Source: Acholoe squamosa (lineage: Eukaryota; Annelida; Polychaeta; Phyllodocida; Polynoidae). Taken from it: 64,000 bases of DNA. The notes beneath the pieces were generated by a model. It was not told the DNA's origin and did no database searches. It saw only the letters and a list, made by a program, of their open reading frames with translations. Position numbers and translations under genes: made by a program. Shown piece after piece: positions 50,907 through 61,387 of the stretch. The stretch covers positions 58,359,339 through 58,423,338 of the forward strand of contig OX439043.1 of NCBI GenBank assembly GCA_949317995.1, written 5' to 3'. Each line of letters starts with the position of its first letter. Within the stretch, counting starts at the first letter, position 1.

Positions 50907-51092
50907 ATTCCCTCTATTAAGGTTGTCCATAATCCTTTCTGTTCTAGGAGGTTTCCTGTTAATTAACATAAGTAGGTCAGTCATGTGACTAATGTCATTG
51001 GCCAGACTAGGTCATGTGACTGACCTACTTATGGTAATAACAGGAAACCTCCTAGAACAGAAAAGATTATGGGCAACCTCAATAGAGGGAAT
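50907..51092. repeat. Long hairpin (186 bp, arms about 80 bp)
   Basis: The arms start ATTCCCTCTATTAAGGTTG and end in its near-perfect reverse complement, CAACCTCAATAGAGGGAAT. Only a handful of mismatches occur before a loop of about 20 bases around 50990-51010. Such foldback structures are usually MITEs or inverted duplications. Transcribed within the intron it would form a long double-stranded RNA. Confidence 0.85.
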
Positions 51093-52700
51093 ACAGTGTG
51101 TATGTAGCTTTATGTGTATGATGGCGATGAGTAGCTGCCTTTTCTTATCTGATTCTTCAGTCTGTTGTAGTAATAGGTCCCTCTGCCCTATTCTCCTTCA
51201 CCACAACCTCTTCTCATAAACACTGTCGAGCCATTGAGATATCCATGTCTGTCTTGAGAAGTAGCCTCCAGCTACCCTACTGTGTCTCAGACACAGCCTA
51301 AAGCAGTGCTGTGTGGGTGGAGGGAGGGGTAGTGAATATTGATGTGCATTATGCTGGGCCTGGTAACAGCACCAGGGGTGGCACCACTACTGGGGGAGGA
51401 GACAGACTGCCAGTCGCCGCCGGTCAATCCAATCCTTGTATTATTAATGCCCCATCAGCATTGCAGCACCACACCGCGATGGTTGTGCAACCACCGCCCT
51501 CTTCCTTTCTCCTATTTGCCTACTGGATGCTACATGCCCTATAGGGCTTAGCCTTAGTATGGACGTCCTGTGTGTCCACCATTTTGAATTTCGCTGGTTG
51601 AGGTAAACCCAACTGATAAGACATATAATGATGGGTACCTTGTCCCTAGATAACACCCACTTCCAGGGACATGCTGGTTCCATCCTATCAGCTCTTATCA
51701 GTGCCTGTCGCCAAGAACCAGCTCCAGTCCCGCTTACACCCATATTGGGATAGGCTCAGTACACTGACCTCCCGGGTGGGCCCATTGATGACTGTATATA
51801 ATGGGCACTAAGTCTCATGAAGGCTAATGATCTAATATATCTGCTGCCAATGCCAGGTGGTACATGGTCAGTATTATAAGATATATATATCGCCCTGAGC
51901 CTGAGGCTGGGTGATTCCCCCTTGTAATGCCCTCCAGGGGCTGGCACAAAATAACAATTTAACAATGCTGCTATACTGACACTGAACAGATAATTTCGCT
52001 GCTGCTGCATCCTTGCATTATGCCGACTATAATGATGTGCTACATACCCGAAGGGTCCTCGTGATGCACCAATATACGACTCACCAGCACTGCATTGGGT
52101 ATCATAAAGACTAAGTCCAAGGGCCATGAACTTGGGGGCATCTTGTAGCGTGTAAGGTATCATAGTTAGATGACAATCTGCTACAGCACAATGGTAGATA
52201 GCAGAATTTTTTTTTTTTTTTTTTTTGTGAAGATGCCTTTGGCGTTGAAGAGGGAGACAATGGTTAGGTCAGAGGAGGGAAGACCTCTGTCCTTGTGGGG
52301 TTTGAATAAATATTGTCCAGGTTGTGTGTCAGTTTGTCTTTATGATTCATCGTTACAGGGGATGACGTTATCCCTGCCTGACACGTGTGTGTGGGGGGGG
52401 AGGGGTGCAGGGAATAGGGAGCTGCTCTTTCAAAGAGTGGGTCAGAATGCGTCACACCGAGAAAGGTTCACTACTACATTTATACACAGGTGGGCGTGCC
52501 CTGTAGTAAAATCAATACGATCAGATTATGTAGGCTAGGTAAGAAACAAGACAATTGAACAGAAAAATTAAATGGCTGACTGGGACTTTGAGGGAATGGC
52601 GGGGGGAACGGGTAGAGAGGTCACTAATTTGGACTTCCAGGACCAAGTGCAAGTTGTTCAGCGTCTACTGTAGCTCATAATGTTATCATTTTCACGTCTA

Positions 52701-53588
52701 CACTGAAAACCTATGAATGAAAAAAGTCCTCTGTGCAGAGGCCTTTAGGTCTTCAAAGTCCTCAAATTGATGGGTCCTGGGGGGAGTACCCGATCCTCAA
52801 ATTGATGACCTAAAGTCCTCATATTGATGACCCAATGTACTCAAATTGATCACTTTTCATGGGAAGCAATGCAATCAATATGATGGGTCTGGGTAGTCAA
52901 TTTGATTAATGTAACCTTTTTTTTTTTTAATTTCCATTTGTTTTGATATAGTAAGTAGACTTCCAGAGAATTTTGATAAATGCGTCCAATGAGAACATTC
53001 TGATGCTTGTTACTATTGATGTCAAGCGGTTATTGATATCTACGGTAGGGTGTTTCAAAATGAGCATTTTGTGGTCAACAGGTCATTTTTTGAAATTGTT
53101 AAACCAAATTGTAGACTCTGCCATACTGCAATATATCACTTATCGAGTGTGAGGCAAAGACACAAGATTCCATTAGTTCTGACACTCACAATTTTTACAA
53201 TCAAGAAAAGTCAGGAACTGGAATTTCACACCTAAAGGGTTTGCAATGAAGCTACCAATTTATAGGAATATTGTGTCTTTACTTCTCCTGTCAACATGGA
53301 ATGTGCCAATGTAGGTTGAAGATGCTATTAACCTTGAATATTTGCTAACCAGTTGTTAACTCAGGAATTCATAGATAGACATGTCCTTGAGTGGAATGGT
53401 GGTGTGCACTAATTTAAAAATCAAATTGCACCACAGCATAGTGGAGCCATCTGGTGGCAAAATATGGTGTCTTCAAAATGATGACCCCCATCCTCAAATT
53501 GATGGCTTAGGGTCATCATTTCTTAAAGAGGACCTAAGGTCCTCTGCACAGAGCCAGAGGACTTTCACAAAGGCTTGAGTTTTCAGTG
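52701..53588. mobile_element. TA-CACTGAAAA MITE family, copy 2
   Basis: An 888-bp element between TA dinucleotides with inverted ends CACTGAAAAC / GTTTTCAGTG and subterminal inverted blocks GTCCTCTGTGCAGAGG / CCTCTGCACAGAG. The interior repeats CCTCAAATTGATG and related words. It shares ends and an internal CTGGTGG block with the element at 21926-22615. No transposase frame. Confidence 0.8.
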
Positions 53589-56442
53589 TATGACTAGGTT
53601 TCAATCCCTTGTCTCATTTTCCAACTCCTCTTATTACACCGATATCCCTCTACGTTGGCTTCCTATCGTAACTTTAATGCAGAAGTATAATTACTTGTGT
53701 TATACCTCCCGTCTGGGCGGCCAGGTTTAGGTATCCACAAACTCACCTTTAACCTACAGTATAGTACAAAGAAGACACATAAAACAGAATAAGAGGGGTT
53801 GGTGGACAGTAAAATCACCAAAGCCAAAAGGGGGACCTCTATGACTATCTGTGGAGATTCTTTGGTCATTCACCCGCAGTAAACTGGACACAAAGCACAC
53901 CTGAGGACTTTGGTCCTGTCAACCTAGTCTGTCCCCCCATACTACCTCCGTGATAAAGGGGTGGGGGAGGTAGTTATCCCCTTGCTATTTAGGGGTGTTG
54001 GAATAGCCTGGTCCTACAAGAGTGTGGGTTCCTTTGCTTTCTGCCAGGCCGTGAATAAAATGAATTGATTTGAATTGCTAGGCCACTCCAAACCCTCTCC
54101 ATTGCTTACAGGAACATGATAAAGCCTTCTTACCTTGGCTGCTATCGGCAGGCCCACTTTCAGTTGACATTCAGTTCAAAGTGAGATACACCGCCAACTG
54201 GTTGACAGGTGATCGCAGTGAACTGTCAGCCGATGGTTCACAGGTAACTCCCATAGCTGTCATTTTACACATAACTAGCTTAGGTTATGTAACAGTTTTA
54301 CACACAGGTGAGCAAGCCTTAATAGCCCCCCCCCCCCCACTACCAACACCACCCCTTCCTGAGCTGTGTGGGTGGGGTACTAGGCTGGGGGCTACTTTTA
54401 TCGTAATGCTCTAGCTGTAGACATTACATAACCTAGTCTCCTATTGACTACTATTCAGGAAAGGGTGTAAAAGCTACTGTACCCCCTCCTCCACGCCCAA
54501 ACAAACACCCCCTCCCCATCCCCCAGCAGGTTGTGGTATGGCTTATGTCAACAATAGCCAGTTGCTGCTACACTGGGTTATTTCTGTCCTGTTTACATGT
54601 AATTTGACAATACACATAACATATACATGTATATGAACAACAGGTATAACTCCACTCTATTGTGCGAAGCCATTACTGCCTATTCATGTCACCACAACAT
54701 GGCAATAATCCCCCACTGGGGGATCAAGCATTAGACTAGGATTATGGTGCTTATAATAAATGAATAAGCGTATGAGTAATCAATATGTGTTCACTTCTAA
54801 TTTCAGTGTCCCCAACACTTGGCATTAAACGTTAACTCTTGGGTCTGTAGATGAACATATATTACTATGTGGTTACACTGTGAAGAAAAATCAACTCTAG
54901 GACTAGGTAGACTAGATCCATGTGGTCGTTGAGAAGGTTCCACTTGGTATAAGTCATAACAGTTAGGTTATCATAGCATTATGTGAAACTAAACATCAGA
55001 GATGTGTGTAATTACACAATAGAATATTAAATTGATTCTTCACTCCTGTTTCAATAGTTAAACTTTTTAAAGCAATGTGTAGATTTGATAGTAGGCAGAA
55101 CGTGTATTCAATATGTAAATAAACAGCTGCTGGACCAATGGGATATGTGAAAGGTGTGTTTTAGACATGGCTGAGAGAGGGCTTTGAAGGTCAATCAACT
55201 GTGGACGTTTTGTGGAGTGTAAAGAAGCCACAGGGCTGACCGAATGACCCTAGCCTACCCTCTCCACTCTTCCATTCACACAACCATGGTGGAAGGAATG
55301 TCAGCGTAGAGTGTTGGTTGCCATGCAGTGGTAACACTCACCACACCTGTCTGTAAATTGAGTGTAATAAACTTACACAGGTATGTCTTGATTGGAGAGG
55401 AAAATCTACAAATATTATTGACAGGAACTCAGTGTATAACTGTAACTTGTGTAAGTGACAACCTAGTAGTTAATGGTAGTGTACTTAGTATCATAAATAA
55501 AATAAACCTTAGCACCTTTATAATGACTATTTCAGTGAGTGAAACAATTATTCCTCCATTCATACACTAAAAACATCAGTATTTCTCTGTGAATCCTAAG
55601 TCATGAAGTGGGACGTAGAAATAGGACAACCCCGACCTTACATCTTCCCAATACACACTGGAGTGGCAACAAAACACCACACTGCTGTCTGACAGCCAGG
55701 GGTCAGATAGGGGAGGAGGTGGGGGGGGGGGGCTCCATTTACACTAGTCGGACCGGGTCGGCGTGCCGTGAGCGCTGACCTAGATCGGGTGCTGGGTGGT
55801 AGGTTATGCAGATGTGTGTGTGGCGGGGGGAGAAAGCCTGGCTGGGGGGGTGGGGGCAGCTGGGGGCCTGGTGTTAGTCACACGTTGTGCACACAGAACC
55901 AGGCAGCACTCAGTTAGTAGAGCCAGCCACCACCACCCTGCACCACCACCGTCAGCTCACAACAGCAGGGTGGTGCTGCTACACATTACACTGTACGTAC
56001 AGGCTGCAGCCTGCCCCGCACACACAGACACACACCACCAACACTACCGGCCCTCTCAGTGTGTGTGTCACTGAGACAGGCCACAGCGCACCCAGCATAC
56101 ACAGAAACCGGACGTGTGGACACACCACAGCACACATACAGCAATAGGAGGAAACAGACCCCTAAACATACAAGAACTTACTAGGAAACACTACAGTACT
56201 CTTACAGGATATTCTATTATGACTGTGTAGTGTATGAAGTCAGATAATATCAGCGATCGTCCATTCCCTACAAGAATACACCACATCCAGCTGTTCGCCT
56301 TTGACAAGTCTCAAGTCAAGACCCAGGGCCAAGGCAAGGGCTTGTCAAGTCTCGTTGTGTGAGGGAAGGAAACTCAAAACAGGCAGAGAATAATAAACTG
56401 GTTAATGGCTGTCTAGCTAACACATCCAGTATCTACAGACAG

Positions 56443-56595
56443 GATTTATTGTGTTATAGCCCTGGAGGAGAAGGACTAACATCAGGAGAAACAGGAGTAG
56501 TGGCAAATCCACCAGGCGCAGGAGGCGTCTTTTCAATGTGGGCAGCGGCCGCCGAGCTGCGTGCTCGGGAAGTGTGGGCCTCCTACTATCTCCAG
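56443..56595 (+). CDS. Main gene candidate exon: Gly-rich then conserved-looking helix
   Basis: An acceptor (tatctacagacag) and donor CTCCAG/gtgggt bound 51 open codons in phase 0-0, matching the phase-0 end of the exon at 45342. The peptide begins DLLCYSPGGEGLTSGETG and ends in a helix, GVFSMWAAAAELRAREVW followed by ASYYLQ. Its regular composition, two Trp residues and G/C-ending codons look coding. An alternative acceptor at 56459 would start in phase 2 and would need another exon before it. The polypyrimidine tract is weak, and I do not recognise the sequence. Confidence 0.6.
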
Positions 56596-59500
56596 GTGGG
56601 TAATGTACAGCCGTGAAAAGATCAGAGTGAATGGGGTCTTCATCAAAGGAAAATAATATATAAGCAAATTAGTCTCATGTGTGTGAATGTAGTGCCTCCC
56701 AGTTGAAGTAAAACTGAATTGAAAAAAAAAATTGAGGTCAGAACTCAGGACCCACCCAACTTCAGCCTGGGCCCTGAGAGGCTGAGTGTGATAATAATAG
56801 TCCTCTATGCCTCTAAGCTCTAAGTGTTTAGTCATCTTAGTAGAATAGTGTATTGAGTCGTAGTATCATGGGTGGTGAACAATAACCGAACACCTGCCTG
56901 TCCCATGTCTTTTTGTGCCATGGTGGTGCAGTATTTATAAATGATGGTGCGGGGAAGTAGAGGCCTGGAAGTAGAAGTAGAACTGACAGGTAGTGGTGTG
57001 TGTGTGGGGGGGGGGCACACAGGTAAGGCTTTGTTAGACGTCCTACCTGTGTTTTCCCACGTACAAGTAGGCCTGCTTCTGGTAGCCAGCCAGTCTCTCA
57101 CCCCCTCCCTCATATAGATGAGCCCATATAGATTATGCGTCAGTAGTGACGCTATAGCATTGAACCTATCTTTTTGACTTAATAAATTAGACTTCTCTAC
57201 AAGGTGATAATTGTTACCATTAACAACTTTGATTACTATGTAGTTCACTCTGCACTTTGGCTCCACTTTGCTGGCAAGGATACGTCACAAATAGGTGTTT
57301 GAGGTGGGTTGGGGGGGGGGGTTAATCTGATATCAGATATATCACGTGATAATTGATAGCACCTTATCCATTACATTAGGAGAGGGGGTACGGTTATCAT
57401 GTGGCGTGAACAAAGTTCAGAGATCTCCATTAATGAGATAGCATCATGGGGGGAACTTGAATAAAACATCCCCATGTCATGGCTCTATAAACCAGGTCAG
57501 AGAACAGGATGTGTATTTTGTGGGGAATGACTGTCATGTAAGTAGGCAGTAAATGTATTCAGGGTAAGGTTGGACACTCCTTCAAGACCCTCCTTCAAAC
57601 AAGGTCACAATTGTATCATCATTGTGCACATCCTACAGCTAGCTGTACAGGAGGAATGTCTATTTTTCTCACCAAACTAGGAAACAGTCCTGGAAAAAAT
57701 GATAAAGTTTTTTGGGCTTTTTTCCCCTCTTACGCATTGCTATTGAGACCTCCACGTGGTGGGTGTTGCCTAGAGCTCGTGGCTATATGCCCGCAGAGTG
57801 TAGGACAGAAAAGCCTTGGTCAGCCCAGTACTGAGTGACCTCTGGTCGCACCGCCCCCTTCATCGTTTATAGCTATGAGCCTATGTGCTATATAAACATA
57901 CTGACCTAGGATGGTATTAACTTGTGGAATGTGTGTAGAGGGTGGCGGGCTGGTAGGGGGTTGTTAGTACCCATGGGCGTATGAGTATTTTGGGGCAACA
58001 CACCCTTTACCTGTCAGATAGTTCAGCCATCGACTAGTAACTAGTGATGTCAGGAATGTGAAATGACCTTCATTGATGATTTCACAGAACGTGACCCTAT
58101 AGCTCGATGCAGCAAGTTGGGAACCTAAAACTTAGTTTTTCCTGAATTTTCGGTAAGAAATGCTGTGGTTTAGCCAAAAATTATCCGATTTACACAATAT
58201 TTGCAGCAAATGAAAGATGAAACTCATTGCTTTCAGGCCAGGGTAGATGGTATTACAATAATATAGTGCACAGTTTACCACTGAAGTACAAATTATAAAT
58301 TTAAAAATCATTAGTTTGAAAAAATTGCTGTTTTTCAAAGTTTGGCCCTATATATTTTGTGAAAAAATATTCTAATCATCAGTTTTTGATAGATAGTGCA
58401 TAATACTGACCCATCAAGTTTATAAATGAGTATGCTTTTTCTCCCTACCTCTATGGTGGCTTATTACACTATGGGAGACATGTGATTTTTGTTAGTTTGC
58501 AAAAACTGTGATTTTCAGCAAAATTTCTGCTTGTTTTTTGATGTGGGACCACATAGATCACCATATATGGATGCGTGATCACCCATTGATACCAGAATTA
58601 TCCATTTTTATGGTCTACTTGATCATCTTTAAAGGCATGGGAAATATCTAAGTGATACAATAAGTGTGAGAAGAATTAGCCCCATCTTATGATTCTAGTC
58701 TTTGGTGCAGACAACGCTTTTGCAGCTAAATAGCTCAATAGTGCATTATAATAGGCCTCACATGCCTAATATGGGGTTCTAATAGCATTTCAATATGGTT
58801 TTCAATGGGTCATCAGGTCAAAACAACAACTGATGATGGAATTTAATAGAAACAAAAGGGTTTTGCACCATGGACCTGTTCACATTGTTTAGGTCTTCAG
58901 ATATTCTTATCTTGAAAATGATGAAGGCATTTATGAGCATGGTGCTTTTCCAGCCCATATGGGACCTACGGAGGGCATTTTGTCTAGTCTGACATGTATC
59001 ATGAGGGAATAATGCATAGCAAATGATTCTATTTTCATATTTTGTTATGATTTTTGAGAGAGAATCATACACAAGACTTGTATTCTGCTGCAAATACAAA
59101 AATGTCCCTTGAATGAAGGCATTTTACATGCACAGCTGCCTCCAAAACTGGAAAACACTCAGGTTCCCAACTTGCTGCATCGAGCTATAGCTGACATGAC
59201 GCTAGTACACTTGTGAAACCAAACGTGATGATCTATGTAGAACATGATATACACACTCCTCACGTATTCCTCTTTTAGTTTTACATATACCAAGAAAGCG
59301 GCCTTTCCCTTCGCTTTGGTAGTTTTGTCCTGATTTATTGTTGTCTGCCTGCAAAGATTGTATAATTCGTGCGTCCTATCAATGGTAGACCCTTGCCCCA
59401 GGCTAAATCACTCCTCCTACCTCGACACACACAGTCCACACAGCCCCCTCCCACTCCAGCAGCCAGCACTTCGCACATATACCTGTCCAACCAGCTAAAA

Positions 59501-60454
59501 TTCTGATGTCAGCGGCTTGGTAAAAGGTGGTGTGATTAGTTGGTCCTACTTATGGCATACACGTAATAGGCTTACTGCTTATATCAATACACAATAACCA
59601 GCACCACTGGGCAGGTGAATGGAAACCATGAGGTTATGGGGAGGGGCATGAAGTTTAAGCTCTATGTGCTGGGTCATGTTGTAGTATTTGTGAGAATCAA
59701 TAATGTCAGTAGGAAATTCGCCAATCTTTTGGATTAAGGGGGAGGGGGATCCCTAAGCTTCTAGAAGCCTGTGAGTGCTTAGCCTTAGGCTTACATACTA
59801 GCCTTAATTAGCTTAATGATACAAACTCTCACTTAAACTAAGAACGAAGTAATATACAGGGAAGACTATACAAGCTGGTGTATGAAAAATGTAGTAAATT
59901 ATGTAAACATTATTTATGTGTGTGTGAATAAGAGGTGCAGCACGTGGTGTGCATGTCTTGTGTGTGTCAAGGAAGGTAGGTGAGTCAGGGGCTGAGCCAG
60001 ACTCACTACCCACCCCCCTTACACACACTCACCTCATTATGAATTAATAATAGATTACTCCAGATGGTCTCCACTGCCTCATAATGCAGGTATCTGTACA
60101 TAATCAGGGTTTTTTGCACATACCTACCCAGCCGTCCATATCCACTCAGAGTATGTGTATTGTGAATACCACTCCCTTCCCACCATACTATCTGTAAATA
60201 TACTACATCTATACACATGTTGGCATGATATGGAACCCTCTCTTAGACTTAGGAAGCTATCCCAGACCCAGGTTGTTTTCTGTATTAAGTTGACTATAGA
60301 CTATAGTGTAGAAACCACATCCTAGTGCTTTCTTCTCTCGACCACCCACCCACCTCATCTGCCCTCAGAATACACACAAAGGCTGCCCTATGTAGGTTAC
60401 TACGTCAGAGAAGAAACTGTACTATATACCACTACTACACATTACTCCCCTCAG
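56596..60454 (+). other. Intron (about 3.9 kb) of the main gene
   Basis: Lies between the donor gtgggt and the acceptor cattactcccctcag. Its main content is the AT-rich inverted-repeat element at 58100-59187. I see no other exon; minus-strand frames at 56832-57266 and 59813-60218 lack splice support. Confidence 0.5.
58100..59187. mobile_element. 1.09-kb TA-flanked element with perfect 27-bp inverted ends
   Basis: The left end TAGCTCGATGCAGCAAGTTG (continuing to ACCT) is repeated exactly, inverted, at the right end, between TA dinucleotides at 58098-58099 and 59188-59189. Including the flanks the match is 30 bp. The interior is AT-rich with no frame of transposase size, so it is a non-autonomous element. 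TA flanks fit a Tc1/mariner-type mechanism. The perfect ends argue for recent activity. Confidence 0.85.
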
Positions 60455-60475
60455 GCACGGCTCCAGGGGCGCTAA
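60455..60475 (+). CDS. Main gene candidate terminal exon (ARLQGR-stop)
   Basis: A good pyrimidine-rich acceptor (cacattactcccctcag) is followed in phase 0 by six codons, Ala-Arg-Leu-Gln-Gly-Arg, and TAA at 60473-60475. The previous exon also ends in phase 0, so the C-terminus would read ASYYLQARLQGR. The short coding part is supported mainly by the acceptor, the phase and the polyadenylation signals about 140 bases downstream. If wrong, the gene continues to another exon or ends elsewhere. Confidence 0.42.
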   Translation, partial: ARLQGR

Positions 60476-60645
60476 CGGAGTAGGGTGACTCACTCTGTGT
60501 TGTACATGAAATAACGGAAGCAGCAAGCCGGATACGGCACACAAGGATGGGGAACTCCCACCATAGTCAACACATTCTCTTTACATGCAAGAAACCCCTC
60601 CCCAACATTGTCATGAATAAAAATAAACGGTCACTGTTGCTCATT
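60476..60645 (+). other. Proposed 3' untranslated region of the main gene
   Basis: Follows the proposed stop and ends shortly after the doubled polyadenylation hexamer. The length, about 170 bases, depends on the unproven cleavage site. Confidence 0.35.
60616..60627 (+). terminator. Doubled polyadenylation signal AATAAAAATAAA
   Basis: Two abutting AATAAA hexamers on the plus strand, about 140 bases after the proposed stop at 60475. This placement is normal for a metazoan 3' end and supports the terminal exon model. Confidence 0.5.
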
Positions 60646-61075
60646 GGCCCCTTTTAATGAACATTTTATCACAGGTACTATATTGTACTTGGCAGCTTCT
60701 TTAGCCTAGGTTTGAACGAACCGATTTGAACAGAGTTTAGTGTGAGCTCTAATTGGGGGGGGGGGGGATAAGGAGTGGCATACCTCACTGATTATGTTAC
60801 CCATGTTTTAATGGCACCAGGTGTGCACGCACTATGTGGGTATGGGGGGGGGGGCGTTCAGGCCGCTGCCAATAATTAATTACCCACAACATGTAAATTG
60901 ATGCAACGAACCAGTATCTAGCACACCAGGTGGGACTAGTAACAGTGATGCTCAAATCACTTACCTATATTTTGTTAAAGTAAGCAAGAACATAATATGG
61001 AGCCGAACAATGTAGATGTTATATGTGTCCAATTTACCAATAAGTACCGGTGTAATCAATGACTAGGAGTGGTCG
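60646..61075. other. Intergenic gap between convergent 3' ends
   Basis: About 430 bases with two G homopolymers near 60746 and 60846 and no coding signal. It would separate the 3' ends of the plus-strand gene and the proposed minus-strand gene. Confidence 0.35.
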
Positions 61076-61095
61076 AATTCATGGGTAATATGAGC

Positions 61096-61101
61096 TTTAT
61101 T
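61096..61101 (-). terminator. Polyadenylation signal AATAAA (minus strand)
   Basis: AATAAA on the minus strand, about 220 bases beyond the proposed minus-strand stop at 61322. It is the only such signal I noticed close to that stop. Confidence 0.4.
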
Positions 61102-61321
61102 AAGAAATAAAGGCCGGGGAAGGAAGGTCTTGATATTTCCATCATATTGCTAGCTAAATAGGCAGAGGAGGGAGGGGATGCCCTTTACACAGATCCTTAA
61201 CACACACTATAGACTGCGGCCATAAGAGGGGATCCCATGACCCTTGATATAAATGCCTTATCAGTCCCATGTTATCAAGTCCTGCAGGTGATATCATACC
61301 TCCCACCACCTGCTCTTCTAA

Positions 61322-61387
61322 TCAGGCTCTCACACACGGGGAGGTGGTGAGGTGGTGTCCAAAGCATCCGGCCTTGGAGATAGCAGC
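61322..61387 (-). CDS. Convergent gene, candidate terminal exon
   Basis: On the minus strand an acceptor (tattagtatctgtggcag) is followed in phase 0 by 21 codons and TGA. The peptide AAISKAGCFGHHLTTSPCVR ends in one further Ala. Phase 0 matches the end of the exon at 62764-62616. The other two frames are also open for a while (one reads LLSPRPDALDTTSPPPR), so the frame choice rests on phase compatibility and the downstream AATAAA. Function unknown. Confidence 0.35.
   Translation of the reverse strand, partial: AAISKAGCFGHHLTTSPCVRA

Larger units (their letters stand above)
45343..56442 (+). other. Intron (about 11.1 kb), dense in small transposons
   Basis: Bounded by the tandem donors at 45343/45352 and the acceptor before 56443. 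It holds two CAGGGATG-type MITEs, a CAGGGGCG-type MITE, a minisatellite, the second SINE, a (CTG)13 tract, a long perfect hairpin and the second TA-CACTGAAAA element. It also has a cluster of four GAGC(A/T)GCTC words at 50.03-50.22 kb. The stretch at 53.6-56.4 kb shows no clear feature apart from C/G homopolymers and a GC-rich, CAC/CAG-rich area at 55.7-56.1 kb. Confidence 0.55.

Noticed and set aside
56832-57266. 144-codon minus-strand frame
   Set aside because: No acceptor or donor pair in frame, random composition, passes through a G homopolymer.
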